64,000 nt of DNA from JALHOM01 sp964615775 (GTDB lineage Bacteria; Patescibacteriota; Saccharimonadia; Saccharimonadales; 2-12-FULL-41-12). This document shows positions 17,327 to 25,378 of the stretch, one piece after another (the stretch's first letter is position 1; every line of letters starts with the position of its first letter). Below the pieces are notes generated by a model. It was not told the origin of the DNA. It was given only the letters and a program-made list of their open reading frames with translations, and made no database searches. The position numbers and the translations under genes are program-made. The DNA lies in NCBI GenBank assembly GCA_964615775.1, contig CAZTQB010000001.1, positions 102,398 through 166,397 on the forward strand. The letters run 5' to 3'.

Positions 17327-17866
17327 ATGAGTCGAGTAGGAAAACTACCAATCAAAATTCCGAGCGGTGTGACAATCACTATTGACGACGATTTGATCAA
17401 GGTAAATGGGTCAAAAGGTTCGCTCGAGCAGTTCACGATGGACGGAATCAATGTAAAGCAAGACGATGGTCAAGTGACTGTTTCGCGAGATAATGACGAG
17501 CCGAAAATTCGGGCTAAACATGGTCTGATGCGTGCGTTGATCAACAATATGGTTGTGGGTGTCAGTGAAGGTTTTAAAAAAGAGTTAGAAGTTAACGGTG
17601 TTGGCTTTAGGGTGGCTTTGGCCGGCGATACACTTAAGATGAACTTAGGTTTTTCGCATGAAGTAACCTATAAACTACCCATAGGCGTAACTGCAGAAGT
17701 TAAGCAAAACTTAATTACAGTTAGCGGAATCTCAAAACAACAAGTTGGACAAGTAGCAGCTGAGATACGTTCTCTTAAGAAGCCTGAGCCATACAAGGGC
17801 AAGGGCATAAAGTATGTTGAAGAGCGAATTGTGCGTAAGAGCGGAAAGAGCGGAAAGGATAAATAA
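17327..17866 (+). CDS. rplF: 50S ribosomal protein L6 (uL6)
   Basis: 179 residues. SRVGKLPIKIPSGVTI start, GLMRALINNMVVGVSEGFKKELE, VEVNGVGFRV-like centre and the C-terminal PEPYKGKGIKYVEERIVRKSGKSG. L6 lies by the sarcin-ricin loop near the factor-binding site. AAAGGAG precedes the ATG; a 41-base gap separates it from rpsH. Confidence 0.98.
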   Translation: MSRVGKLPIKIPSGVTITIDDDLIKVNGSKGSLEQFTMDGINVKQDDGQVTVSRDNDEPKIRAKHGLMRALINNMVVGVSEGFKKELEVNGVGFRVALAGDTLKMNLGFSHEVTYKLPIGVTAEVKQNLITVSGISKQQVGQVAAEIRSLKKPEPYKGKGIKYVEERIVRKSGKSGKDK

Positions 17867-17868
17867 TC

Positions 17869-18222
17869 ATGGGTAGACTAGAATCAATTAGCAGAAATAG
17901 TTTTAGACGTAAAAACCGTGTTAGGACACAAGTTAGTGGTACTTCTGAACGACCTCGTTTATCTGTTAATATATCGAATACTCATGTTTCGGCACAGATT
18001 ATTAACGACGAAAAACAAGTAACTTTGGTTGGCTGTAGTAGTGTTGGTAAAAAACAAAGTGGTACAATGACCGAAAAAGCCGAAGCAGTTGGTAGCGAGA
18101 TTGCGAAATTGGCCAAAGCTAAAAAAGTAACTAAGGTAGCATTTGACAGAGGAGATAAAAAGTATCATGGTCGTATTAAAGCTTTGGCTGAAGCGGCACG
18201 TAAAGGTGGATTGGAGTTTTAA
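17869..18222 (+). CDS. rplR: 50S ribosomal protein L18 (uL18)
   Basis: 117 residues. RRKNRVRTQVSGTSERPRLSV, then SNTHVSAQIINDEKQVTL and the C-terminal KVAFDRGDKKYHGRIKALAEAARKGGLEF. L18 binds 5S rRNA with L5. Two bases after rplF. Confidence 0.97.
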   Translation: MGRLESISRNSFRRKNRVRTQVSGTSERPRLSVNISNTHVSAQIINDEKQVTLVGCSSVGKKQSGTMTEKAEAVGSEIAKLAKAKKVTKVAFDRGDKKYHGRIKALAEAARKGGLEF

Positions 18223-18224
18223 TT

Positions 18225-18893
18225 ATGGCTGAAGATAAGAACAAGAATAATTCACGAAAAAACAGTACTCCGGAAGAGAAGCAGTTTGACGAAAGAGTTG
18301 TACATATTGATCGTGTAGCTCGTGTTGTAAAAGGTGGTCGACGCTTTAGATTTAGAGCCTTGGTAGTTGTAGGTGATCATAAAGGCAAAGTTGGTATCGG
18401 TATTTCAAAAGGTGCTGACGTAACAGCTGCTGTCGCAAAAGCGGTAGACGTCGCTAAGAAAAACTTCAATGACCTTAAACTATATAAAGGAACTTTTCCG
18501 CATGAGGCACAAGCCAAAGTCGGTGGTTCTGTAATTTTGCTTAAACCAGCATCTGTTGGAACTGGTCTAATCGCTGGAGGTGTAGTACGAACTGTATTGG
18601 AAGTTGCTGGCGTAAGCAATGCTTTGTCGAAGTCGCTCGGCTCAACTAACAAAATTAACACTGCTTACGCGACTATCGAAGCTCTAAAGCAAATGGAATA
18701 TGCTAAAGACTGGATTACAACTAAGTATAATAACGACAAAAAGAAAGCCGCTGGGGCTAAGACTGAAATTAAATTAGCCGACAAGTCAGTTGGGACTAAA
18801 AAAGTCGAAACCAAAAAGCCAGTAGTAAAAGAATCTGCTAAATCAAAGACTAAAACGACAAAAAGTTCTGCTAAAAAGGAGACTAAAAAATGA
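18225..18893 (+). CDS. rpsE: 30S ribosomal protein S5 (uS5) with Lys/Ala-rich tail
   Basis: 222 residues, about 55 more than E. coli. The dsRNA-binding core has FDERVVHIDRVARVVKGGRRFRFRALVVVGD and PASVGTGLIAGGVVRTVLEVAGV. About 45 residues of low-complexity Lys/Thr/Ser/Ala follow (KSKTKTTKSSAKKETKK). S5 contributes to decoding fidelity and the mRNA helicase activity of the 30S. It runs directly into rplO with a four-base overlap: rpmD (L30), which usually lies between, is absent. Confidence 0.97.
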   Translation: MAEDKNKNNSRKNSTPEEKQFDERVVHIDRVARVVKGGRRFRFRALVVVGDHKGKVGIGISKGADVTAAVAKAVDVAKKNFNDLKLYKGTFPHEAQAKVGGSVILLKPASVGTGLIAGGVVRTVLEVAGVSNALSKSLGSTNKINTAYATIEALKQMEYAKDWITTKYNNDKKKAAGAKTEIKLADKSVGTKKVETKKPVVKESAKSKTKTTKSSAKKETKK

Positions 18894-19366
18894 GATTTGA
18901 AGATTTGAAAGTAAAAGCTAATCGCAAATCCACTAGGGTTGGTCGTGGTATCTCTGCTGGTAAAGGCAAAACAGCTGGTCGTGGCACAAAAGGTCAGGGT
19001 TCTCGAAAGAGTGGTGGCGTAAGACCTGGTTTTGAAGGTGGTCAGATGCCATTATATATGCGAATCCCAAAACTTCGCGGTTTTAAATCTCATCGACCTA
19101 GAGTGAGTAACGTTTATACTGGTGAGCTGCAAAAGCTTGGCAAGGCAAGCGTTGATACAAATATCTTGGCCGAGGCTGGTTTGATTGAAAATCCATATGT
19201 TAGGGTTAAGCTCATTAACAAAGGTGAACTAACCAAGAAAATGACGGTAAAGTTGCAGTTTGCAAGTCAATCTGCAGTGGCGACTTTGCAGGCAGCCGGT
19301 GGAAACTTTGAAGTTACGCCACAACTTAAGCGTCCAGCTTCAGCTAAAAAGTCTACTAAAAAATAG
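18890..19366 (+). CDS. rplO: 50S ribosomal protein L15 (uL15)
   Basis: 158 residues. RFEDLKVKANRKSTRVGRG, GKGKTAGRGTKGQGSRKSGG, GFEGGQMPLYMRIPKLRGF and a short basic tail (SAKKSTKK). L15 is a late 50S assembly protein. A terminator follows at 19385, separating the ribosomal genes from secY, unlike the continuous spc operon of E. coli. Confidence 0.97.
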   Translation: MRFEDLKVKANRKSTRVGRGISAGKGKTAGRGTKGQGSRKSGGVRPGFEGGQMPLYMRIPKLRGFKSHRPRVSNVYTGELQKLGKASVDTNILAEAGLIENPYVRVKLINKGELTKKMTVKLQFASQSAVATLQAAGGNFEVTPQLKRPASAKKSTKK

Positions 19367-19384
19367 TTTTTAGAAAATACTTTT

Positions 19385-19418
19385 AAATGGCTCTGTTAAA
19401 TTAACGGAGTCATTTTTA
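19385..19418 (+). terminator. rho-independent terminator after rplO
   Basis: AAATG/CATTT (385-389, 411-415), CTC/GAG and GTTAA/TTAAC form one stem with a tight loop at 19400, followed by a T run to 19417. It ends the rplC-rplO transcript. Confidence 0.8.
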
Positions 19419-19483
19419 TTTATTACGAGTAAAGTTAAAAAAACAATTTTAGTTGTAGTTTTAGCAATTAAACTAAACTAATC

Positions 19484-19512
19484 TTGAAGCTAGCTACCAT
19501 CTCTTATATAAT
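19484..19512 (+). promoter_or_regulatory. promoter of secY
   Basis: TTGAAG at 19484-19489, a 17-base spacer and TATAAT at 19507-19512. Leader of about 35 bases before the ATG at 19555. Confidence 0.8.
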
Positions 19513-19554
19513 ACTTACTTAGATAAAATTAATGAGGGTAGAACGTCTGTAATT

Positions 19555-21030
19555 ATGAACTGGAAGTTAATCTGGAAATCTTTAGCTGATAATGATATGA
19601 GAAAACGTATACTGGCAGTGCTTGGTATACTAGTAATTTTTCGTCTTTTGGCACATATTCCTATTCCTTTGGGCAATTCTGAAACACTAAGGCAAGTTCT
19701 AAACGGAATTTTTACCAGCCAGGATACTCCGCAGTTTCTTAGCTTTTTGAATGTTTTATCTGGTGGTGCTTTAGCTAATTTTTCGATTATGTTGATTGGT
19801 CTTGGCCCATACATTAACGCAAGTATCATTATGCAACTTCTTACTAAAGCAATTCCCAAGCTTGAAGAGATGAATAAAGAGGGCGAGTTTGGCCGTAAGA
19901 AAATCAACCAATACACTCGTCTATTAACCTTACCACTAGCAATTATTCAATCAGTCGGTACAATCTTTTTAGTTAAAACTCAGGCTTCGTCATTTGCTGG
20001 CCTTGGTGATATTACTGCCGGTGCTAGTATTGCTCAGTGGATATTGATGGTGGCTTCTCTAACTGGTGGAGCTATGATGTTGATGTGGCTTGGTGAGCTA
20101 GTGACAGAGCAAAGTATCGGAAATGGTATATCTTTGCTTATTACGGTTGGTATTGTGTCGAGCTTGCCGGGATCAATTATGCAGCTGATAAATACTTCAG
20201 TTAGCTCTGGTGGTGAAAAATGGGTATTGTTTGGCCATGCTTTACCGCTTAATAAAACAGGCTTTTTCTACTCGATAGGAATTGCTTTAGCGGTATTGTT
20301 AGTCACAATGTTTGTGGTTAGGCTTAACGAAGCTCAGCGGCGGCTGACGATACATTATGCTAAACGAGTACAAGGCAATCGAGCCTATGGCGGTGTAACA
20401 ACAATGTTACCGGTTAAGCTAATTACTGCTGGTGTGATACCAATTATTTTTGCTGTGGCTTTTCTTAGTGTACCTAATTTCATGGCTCAAATTTTGGTAA
20501 AAAATCACAGTGAAAATCTGCAAAAACTTGGACAAGATTTGACTCTTTGGTTTCAGACACCAACAGCCCAAACTCTAACATCTGGTGATTGGCATGCATA
20601 TATTTATCCAGTTATTTACTTTATTTTGGTTGTGTTATTTACCTTCTTTTATACCTCAATTGCTTTTAACGCTAAAGAAATTGCTGAAAATTTACAAAAA
20701 CAAGGTGCTTTTCTCGAAGACGTACGTTCTGGTAAGCAAACTGAGAAGTACTTAACCAAAGTTGTTAACCGATTGACGCTATTTGGAGCGTTCGCTTTAG
20801 GTATGCTAGCTGTATTGCCAATCATCGCAGAAGCTTTTCTAAAAAATAATTTAGCTATCACCGGTACATCAATTTTGATTTTGGTAGCGGTTTCACTAGA
20901 AACACTAAGACAAGTTGAGTCTAGGGCCATGCTTATCACTTATAGTCAGTATGATGGATCAGACTTCTTTCAAGCAGTTGATAAGCCAAAAAAGCGTCTA
21001 CGACTCCCTAATATAAGAAAATCAAAATAA
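19555..21030 (+). CDS. secY: preprotein translocase subunit SecY
   Basis: 491 residues with about ten hydrophobic segments. Family motifs: RLLAHIPIPLG in TM1, LSGGALANFSIMLIGLGPYINASIIMQLL (plug/TM2), the GNGISLLI segment and the LNEAQRRLTIHYAKRVQG cytoplasmic loop. SecY forms the protein-conducting channel of the plasma membrane. It is about 50 residues longer than in E. coli, mostly in the periplasmic loop with LQKLGQDLTLWFQ. It has its own promoter and a terminator after it, so it is monocistronic; the usual partners adk and map are missing. Confidence 0.97.
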   Translation: MNWKLIWKSLADNDMRKRILAVLGILVIFRLLAHIPIPLGNSETLRQVLNGIFTSQDTPQFLSFLNVLSGGALANFSIMLIGLGPYINASIIMQLLTKAIPKLEEMNKEGEFGRKKINQYTRLLTLPLAIIQSVGTIFLVKTQASSFAGLGDITAGASIAQWILMVASLTGGAMMLMWLGELVTEQSIGNGISLLITVGIVSSLPGSIMQLINTSVSSGGEKWVLFGHALPLNKTGFFYSIGIALAVLLVTMFVVRLNEAQRRLTIHYAKRVQGNRAYGGVTTMLPVKLITAGVIPIIFAVAFLSVPNFMAQILVKNHSENLQKLGQDLTLWFQTPTAQTLTSGDWHAYIYPVIYFILVVLFTFFYTSIAFNAKEIAENLQKQGAFLEDVRSGKQTEKYLTKVVNRLTLFGAFALGMLAVLPIIAEAFLKNNLAITGTSILILVAVSLETLRQVESRAMLITYSQYDGSDFFQAVDKPKKRLRLPNIRKSK

Positions 21031-21037
21031 CTAACGT

Positions 21038-21066
21038 AAAACACTTTACAAAGGTGGTAGTGTTTT
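21038..21066 (+). terminator. terminator after secY
   Basis: AAAACACT (21038-21045) pairs with AGTGTTTT (21059-21066). The T tract is part of the stem and is short; the infA -10 box follows at once. Confidence 0.65.
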
Positions 21067-21074
21067 GCTATAAT
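21046..21074 (+). promoter_or_regulatory. probable promoter of infA-rpsM-rpoA cluster
   Basis: TATAAT at 21069-21074 with TTACAA at 21046-21051, spacer 17. The -35 lies in the loop of the secY terminator. Leader of about 80 bases before infA. Confidence 0.6.
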
Positions 21075-21161
21075 TACTTACCAGTTATATTTAGAGTACG
21101 CCGTCAATATAAGTATTGCTCATATTGATTAAATACTTAAGAATATATCAGAGACATATCT

Positions 21162-21383
21162 ATGGCAAAAAATAAGGAAGTAATTGAGCTGTCGGGGGTA
21201 ATATCCGAAACTCTACCGGGAACTCAGTTTCGGGTTAAGCTTTCTAATGGCCATGAGATTATAGCTCATGTTGCTGGTAAAATGCGTAAACACTATATAC
21301 GAATTGTGCCTGGTGACACTGTCACTGTAGAACTAACCCCTTACGATCTAACGAAGGGGCGGATTACATACAGAAAATCATAA
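21162..21383 (+). CDS. infA: translation initiation factor IF-1
   Basis: 73 residues, the family length. The OB-fold sequence is clear: IELSGVISETLPGTQFRVKLSNGHEI, VAGKMRKHYIRIVPGDTVTVELTPYDLTKGRITYR. IF-1 blocks the A site during initiation. Its stop codon begins an 18-bp inverted repeat that separates it from rpmJ. Confidence 0.98.
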   Translation: MAKNKEVIELSGVISETLPGTQFRVKLSNGHEIIAHVAGKMRKHYIRIVPGDTVTVELTPYDLTKGRITYRKS

Positions 21384-21430
21384 TTTATCACTTACAAAAA
21401 GAATCTAGAAATTTTGTAAATGATAAATTA
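21381..21430 (+). promoter_or_regulatory. long mRNA hairpin between infA and rpmJ
   Basis: TAATTTATCA (21381-21390) pairs perfectly with TGATAAATTA (21421-21430), and after one mismatch TTACAAAA (21392-21399) with TTTTGTAA (21412-21419): 18 bp. No T tract follows, so it is not a standard terminator; an RNase III processing or mRNA-stability site is a better guess. A second small hairpin, GTGTTT-CCGA-AAACAC, lies at 21456-21471. Confidence 0.6.
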
Positions 21431-21497
21431 GATTTAAAAATACTAAATAAGCAGTGTGTTTCCGAAAACACCATAAAGAAAGGAATCGGAGATCCGT

Positions 21498-21614
21498 ATG
21501 AAGGTACGTGCAAGCGTTAAGAAAATTTCGCCTGATGACAAGATTGTTCGTCGTAAAGGTCGAATTTACGTAATTAATAAATTAAAACCAAAGCATAAGC
21601 AGAGGCAAGGATAA
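21498..21614 (+). CDS. rpmJ: 50S ribosomal protein L36 (bL36), zinc-free form
   Basis: 38 codons. The protein begins MKVRASVKKI and ends KLKPKHKQRQG, matching L36. The usual zinc ligands are gone: the CxxC that normally follows KKI is SPDD here, and there is no Cys in the protein, so this is the C-minus type. GGAG lies eight bases before the ATG. rpsM starts one base after the stop. Confidence 0.95.
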   Translation: MKVRASVKKISPDDKIVRRKGRIYVINKLKPKHKQRQG

Positions 21615-21615
21615 T

Positions 21616-22002
21616 ATGGCAAGAATTTCAGGTGTAACAATCCCAAATGAGAAGCAAATTCAGATTGCTTTAACTTACGTTTATGGAATTGGACCAAAGT
21701 TTGCTGACGAAATATTAACTTTGGCTAAAGTTGAACCAACCGTTCGTGTGAAAGATATGACTGATGATGAAATTAGTCGAATTTCAGAAGTAATTGCCGA
21801 TAAGTATACTGTTGAAGGTGAACTTCAGCGTATTGTGACAGGTAATATTAAGCGTCTAAAAGATATAAATAGCTACCGCGGACAAAGACACAAGAGTAAC
21901 CTGCCGAGTCGTGGTCAGCGTACCAAGACCAATGCTCGCACTAGAAGAGGTAAGAAAACCACAGTTGGTGGAACAGCTAAGAAGGTAGCGTCAAAGACTT
22001 AG
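21616..22002 (+). CDS. rpsM: 30S ribosomal protein S13 (uS13)
   Basis: 128 residues. ARISGVTIPNEKQIQIALTYVYGIG start, the helix-hairpin-helix region GPKFADEIL, and SYRGQRHKSNLPSRGQRTKTNARTRRGKK at the end. S13 contacts P-site tRNA and forms bridges to the 50S. Followed by rpsK after eight bases. Confidence 0.98.
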   Translation: MARISGVTIPNEKQIQIALTYVYGIGPKFADEILTLAKVEPTVRVKDMTDDEISRISEVIADKYTVEGELQRIVTGNIKRLKDINSYRGQRHKSNLPSRGQRTKTNARTRRGKKTTVGGTAKKVASKT

Positions 22003-22010
22003 GATAAATT

Positions 22011-22409
22011 ATGGCAGAAGTAACTAACAACACAACCAAAAAGAAGAAATCTAAAAGAGTCGTAGCTAATGGACAGGTGCATGTTCAAGCTTCGTTTAAC
22101 AATACAATTATTACAGTAACAGATAACGTTGGCGGCACTCTAACAACTGCTAGTGCGGGGGCTTGTGGCTTTCGTGGTAGCAAAAAAGGCACAGCATACG
22201 CAGCTCAAGTAGCTGCCGAGAAAGCTATTAGTGCTGCCAAGCAACAGTACAGTCTTTCGAAAGCTAACGTATTTATTAAAGGCATTGGGCTGGGTCGCGA
22301 GTCTGCAGTGCGAGCATTGGCAGCGGCTGGTGTAGCTGTAGAATCGATTACTGACGTAACTGGTGTACCGCACGGTGGCTGCCGTCCGAGAAAGGCAAGG
22401 AGAGTATAA
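22011..22409 (+). CDS. rpsK: 30S ribosomal protein S11 (uS11)
   Basis: 132 residues. GQVHVQASFNNTIITVTDNVGG, SAGACGFRGSKKGTAYAAQVAAEKA and the C-terminal ITDVTGVPHGGCRPRKARRV are diagnostic. S11 shapes the platform near the mRNA exit. The basic N-terminus (TKKKKSKRVV) is typical. Confidence 0.98.
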   Translation: MAEVTNNTTKKKKSKRVVANGQVHVQASFNNTIITVTDNVGGTLTTASAGACGFRGSKKGTAYAAQVAAEKAISAAKQQYSLSKANVFIKGIGLGRESAVRALAAAGVAVESITDVTGVPHGGCRPRKARRV

Positions 22410-22413
22410 ACTA

Positions 22414-23031
22414 ATGGCACGAGATAGACAATCAATCGTAAAAATGAGTCGTCGTGAAGGCTATGCTCTTCACCCTAAAGCTCATAAGGCTCTAATAAAG
22501 CGATCGAACCCACCAGGTGAGCAAAAAGCTGGTGCATTTCGTTCAAAATCTAGTCAATATAACCTTCAACTTCGCGAGAAACAGAAGGTAAAGCGACTTT
22601 ATGGACTTTTAGAAAAGCAATTTTCTAACCTAATGAAAGAAGCCAGTAAAACAAAAGGCCAATCAGGTCAGGTTTTGTTGAGATTTCTTGAACTTCGGGC
22701 AGACAATGCCGTTTACCGTGCAGGTTTTGCAACCTCACGCCGAGCTAGCAGACAGCTAGTTACCCATGGACATTTCGAGTTGAATGGTCGTAGAGTTGAT
22801 ATTCCATCAATCCGTCTAAAAGAAGGTGACGAACTAACAGTTAGACCAAAGAGCCAAAAATCGGAATATTTTAAAAATCTAGATGATGTAAGCCCGGCGG
22901 CGGGTGAAATACCGGCTTGGCTAAAAGTTGACCGCAAGAAATTTACAGTAAAAATAACTGGTGTACCGACTCGTGATGAGGCGGAAACAGATATAAATGA
23001 GCAATTAATTGTTGAGTATTACTCACGCTAG
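22414..23031 (+). CDS. rpsD: 30S ribosomal protein S4 (uS4), zinc-free form
   Basis: 205 residues from ATG at 22414; AAGGAG at 22397 supports this start, and an open frame reaching back to 22363 inside rpsK is spurious. S4-domain motif SRRASRQLVTHGHFELNGRRVDIPS is clear. The N-terminus (ARDRQSIVKMSRREGYALHPKAH) has no Cys and thus lacks the zinc knuckle of the Cys-containing S4 forms. S4 nucleates 30S assembly and in E. coli represses the alpha operon, whose gene order is preserved here. Confidence 0.97.
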   Translation: MARDRQSIVKMSRREGYALHPKAHKALIKRSNPPGEQKAGAFRSKSSQYNLQLREKQKVKRLYGLLEKQFSNLMKEASKTKGQSGQVLLRFLELRADNAVYRAGFATSRRASRQLVTHGHFELNGRRVDIPSIRLKEGDELTVRPKSQKSEYFKNLDDVSPAAGEIPAWLKVDRKKFTVKITGVPTRDEAETDINEQLIVEYYSR

Positions 23032-23049
23032 AAGTAGAAAGGAATAAAT

Positions 23050-24000
23050 ATGTCAAAAATAATTCACACTCCAGGCGTTGTAAATGTAGAGGAACACAAT
23101 GCTACATCGGCAACCTTTACTGTTGAGCCACTACATAGCGGTTACGGAATGACCTTAGGTAATAGCTTAAGGCGGGTTGCACTGTCGTCATTATCGGGAG
23201 CAGCCATCACAGGCGTAAGATTTGAAGGTGCTAGTCACGAATTCACTACTTTACCAGGCGTTGTTGAGGATGTTGTAGATGTAATTCTCAACTTAAAAGG
23301 CGTTGTCTTTAAAGTATTTTCTGAAGATGCACAAACATTAAGAATTGCCAAAAAAGGCAAAGGTCATCTAACTGCCAAAGATATTCAAACAACCGCTGAT
23401 GTTGAGATTGTTAACCCAGAACACATTATTTGCAATCTTGATGACAAAGCAGATTTTGTTTGCGAAATTGTTGTTGAGGTTGGTCGTGGCTATAAAACAG
23501 CAGATGAAGCAGGTGCTAACCGTAAAGTAGCTGATGTAATCGCAGTTGATGCTTTGTACAGTCCAGTAAGAAGAGTTCGCTATAGCGTCGAAAATACTCG
23601 TGTAGGTCAAGTGACTGATCTAGATAAATTAATTATCACAATCGATACTGATGGTTCAATAACTCCTAGCGATGCTTTTGAAGAGGCAGCAGCTATTTTG
23701 GTAAACCAATATACTGCCTTGGCTGGCAAAACTAAGGTTGAAGCTCCAGCTCCACTTTTGACTAACGACGGCTCAACTAGTATGGAAGTTTCTGAAGAAG
23801 GTGATGATTCACCAGCTTTAATGACCTCAATCGAAGATCTTAATCTATCAGCTCGTACCACAAATGCATTGATTAATAACGACATTCACACTCTTAAAGA
23901 CTTGTTTTCTTTAAGCGACATTGAACTTCGTGAGCTAAAAGGTTTTGGCTCTAAAGCTCTTGACGAGGTCAAGGACAAAATGGCAGAGATGGAGTTTTAG
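23050..24000 (+). CDS. rpoA: DNA-directed RNA polymerase subunit alpha
   Basis: 316 residues. N-terminal dimerisation domain (TVEPLHSGYGMTLGNSLRRVALSSLSGAAITG, VVEDVVDVILNLKGV), a linker near 235-255, and a C-terminal domain with the two helix-hairpin-helix motifs (LNLSARTTNALINNDIHTLKDLFSLS, LKGFGSKALDEVKDKM). AAAGGA precedes the ATG. The stop codon is directly followed by the rplQ start. Confidence 0.98.
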   Translation: MSKIIHTPGVVNVEEHNATSATFTVEPLHSGYGMTLGNSLRRVALSSLSGAAITGVRFEGASHEFTTLPGVVEDVVDVILNLKGVVFKVFSEDAQTLRIAKKGKGHLTAKDIQTTADVEIVNPEHIICNLDDKADFVCEIVVEVGRGYKTADEAGANRKVADVIAVDALYSPVRRVRYSVENTRVGQVTDLDKLIITIDTDGSITPSDAFEEAAAILVNQYTALAGKTKVEAPAPLLTNDGSTSMEVSEEGDDSPALMTSIEDLNLSARTTNALINNDIHTLKDLFSLSDIELRELKGFGSKALDEVKDKMAEMEF

Positions 24001-24447
24001 ATGCATAGACACGGATATAAAGGAAGAAAGTTCGGAAGGGAACGAGATCAACGTCGAGCATTGCTCAAAGGTTTGGCTGATTCAATGATCAAATATGAAT
24101 CAATCGAAACGACTATGCCAAAAGCAAAAGAGTTGGTTAGCTATCTTGAAAAATTAGTGACCAAGGCTAAAAAAGGTGGTTTACATAATCGTCGACAGAT
24201 AATTGCTAAACTTCAAACTATTGATTCTGCTCATAAGCTGTGTGATGAGATTGCTCCAAAATTAGCTGGTAGGCCTAGCGGCCATTTTAGGATTGAGAGA
24301 ACAAAATCTCGTCGTGGCGATGATGCTCAGATGGCCAAAATTAGCTTTGTTGATGATCTAAGTAAAGTAGCTCCAAAGCCCAAAGCCGAGAAAGTAGAAG
24401 TAAAAAAAGCTGCTACTAAAGCTCCGGCAAAGAAGGAGAAAAAATGA
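24001..24447 (+). CDS. rplQ: 50S ribosomal protein L17 (bL17) with basic tail
   Basis: 148 residues. HRHGYKGRKFGRERDQRRALLKGLADSMIKYESIETTMPKAKE is the family start; about 30 residues of Lys/Ala-rich tail follow the core (KKAATKAPAKKEKK). The ATG abuts the rpoA stop codon, so translation is probably coupled. Overlaps rplM by four bases. Confidence 0.97.
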   Translation: MHRHGYKGRKFGRERDQRRALLKGLADSMIKYESIETTMPKAKELVSYLEKLVTKAKKGGLHNRRQIIAKLQTIDSAHKLCDEIAPKLAGRPSGHFRIERTKSRRGDDAQMAKISFVDDLSKVAPKPKAEKVEVKKAATKAPAKKEKK

Positions 24448-24890
24448 TGAGGACATATTCAGCAAAACCATCAGATGTTGTGCGAAAATGGTATGAAATC
24501 GACGCATCGGAAGCCTCACTTGGCCGACTATCAACGGTAGTCGCCGAACTCTTAATTGGTAAACGAAAAGCAATGTTTACTAAACATATTGATTGCGGTG
24601 ATTACGTAATTATCACCAATTCAGACAAGCTAGTCGTAACTGGCGACAAGCTTAATAAAAAAATGTATTATCGTCACTCAAATTACCCAGGTGGTTTAAA
24701 AGAATCAACTTTGCAATTTGAGATGGATAAAGATTCGCGAAAAGTAATCGAAAAATCAATTCGCGGTATGTTGCCGGTCAACAGATTACGAGATGAAAGA
24801 TTAAAAAGACTTAAAATTTATTCTGGCAGCGAGCATGAACATGCTGCTCAAAAACCTGAGAAATTTTCATTGCAGAAAGGAAGTAAATAA
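24444..24890 (+). CDS. rplM: 50S ribosomal protein L13 (uL13)
   Basis: 148 residues, starting at tandem ATGATG (24444 or 24447). RKWYEIDASEASLGRLSTVVAELLIGKRK, GDYVIITNSDKLVVTGDK, YYRHSNYPGGLK and the IRGMLPVNRLRDERLKRLKIYSGSEHEH segment are clear. L13 is an early 50S assembly protein. One-base overlap with rpsI, the usual partner. Confidence 0.97.
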   Translation: MMRTYSAKPSDVVRKWYEIDASEASLGRLSTVVAELLIGKRKAMFTKHIDCGDYVIITNSDKLVVTGDKLNKKMYYRHSNYPGGLKESTLQFEMDKDSRKVIEKSIRGMLPVNRLRDERLKRLKIYSGSEHEHAAQKPEKFSLQKGSK

Positions 24891-25279
24891 TGGCATATTT
24901 TTATGCACTTGGCCGACGTAAAAGCTCTACAGCCAGAGTTCGTCTGCAAAAAGGCACTGGAAAAGTAGTCATAAATGACAAACCAGCAAGTGAGTATTTT
25001 TCTGACAGTAAGTATCTGTTGTCCGAGATTGAAAAGCCTTTTGTTGTACTAGAGCTTAATGGCAAATACGATGTATCTGTCAAAGTTTCTGGCGGTGGAG
25101 TCAGTGGCCAGGTCGAAGCAATTCGACTTGGGATTTCTAAAAGCTTGGTTGAGATGGACGAGAGCCTCAAAAACACTTTACGTCGTGCCGAACTCTTAGG
25201 TCGTGATCCTCGTGAAAAAGAGCGAAAGAAATTTGGCCTAAAAGGAGCTAGAAAGCAACGTCAGTTTACTAAACGTTAG
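24890..25279 (+). CDS. rpsI: 30S ribosomal protein S9 (uS9)
   Basis: 129 residues. FYALGRRKSSTARVRLQKGTG start, VSVKVSGGGVSGQVEAIRLGISKSLV and the C-terminal tail GLKGARKQRQFTKR that reaches P-site tRNA and ends in the conserved KR. Last gene of the infA-rpsI run; a strong terminator follows. Confidence 0.98.
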   Translation: MAYFYALGRRKSSTARVRLQKGTGKVVINDKPASEYFSDSKYLLSEIEKPFVVLELNGKYDVSVKVSGGGVSGQVEAIRLGISKSLVEMDESLKNTLRRAELLGRDPREKERKKFGLKGARKQRQFTKR

Positions 25280-25303
25280 TTTTAATTTTTGACTATATAA
25301 AAA

Positions 25304-25345
25304 TAAAAAAACACCTTGGATATGCGGGTCTAAGGTGTTTTTTAT
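25304..25345 (+). terminator. rho-independent terminator after rpsI
   Basis: AAAAAACACCTT (25305-25316) pairs with AAGGTGTTTTTT (25332-25343), loop of 15 bases, with T-rich continuation. Symmetric A and T runs could stop both strands. Confidence 0.9.
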
Positions 25346-25366
25346 TCTAAAATCTGTCAAAATAGG

Positions 25367-25372
25367 TATAAT
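25367..25372 (+). promoter_or_regulatory. -10 box of trpS implying a leaderless transcript
   Basis: TATAAT at 25367-25372; the ATG is at 25379, seven bases beyond the box, where transcription would start. No Shine-Dalgarno is present and no good -35 is seen. Confidence 0.6.
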
Positions 25373-25378
25373 ATAATT

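Noticed and set aside
18893..18900. Possible rpmD (L30) gene between rpsE and rplO
   Set aside because: The two genes overlap by four bases, so there is no room; absence fits the Candidate Phyla Radiation.
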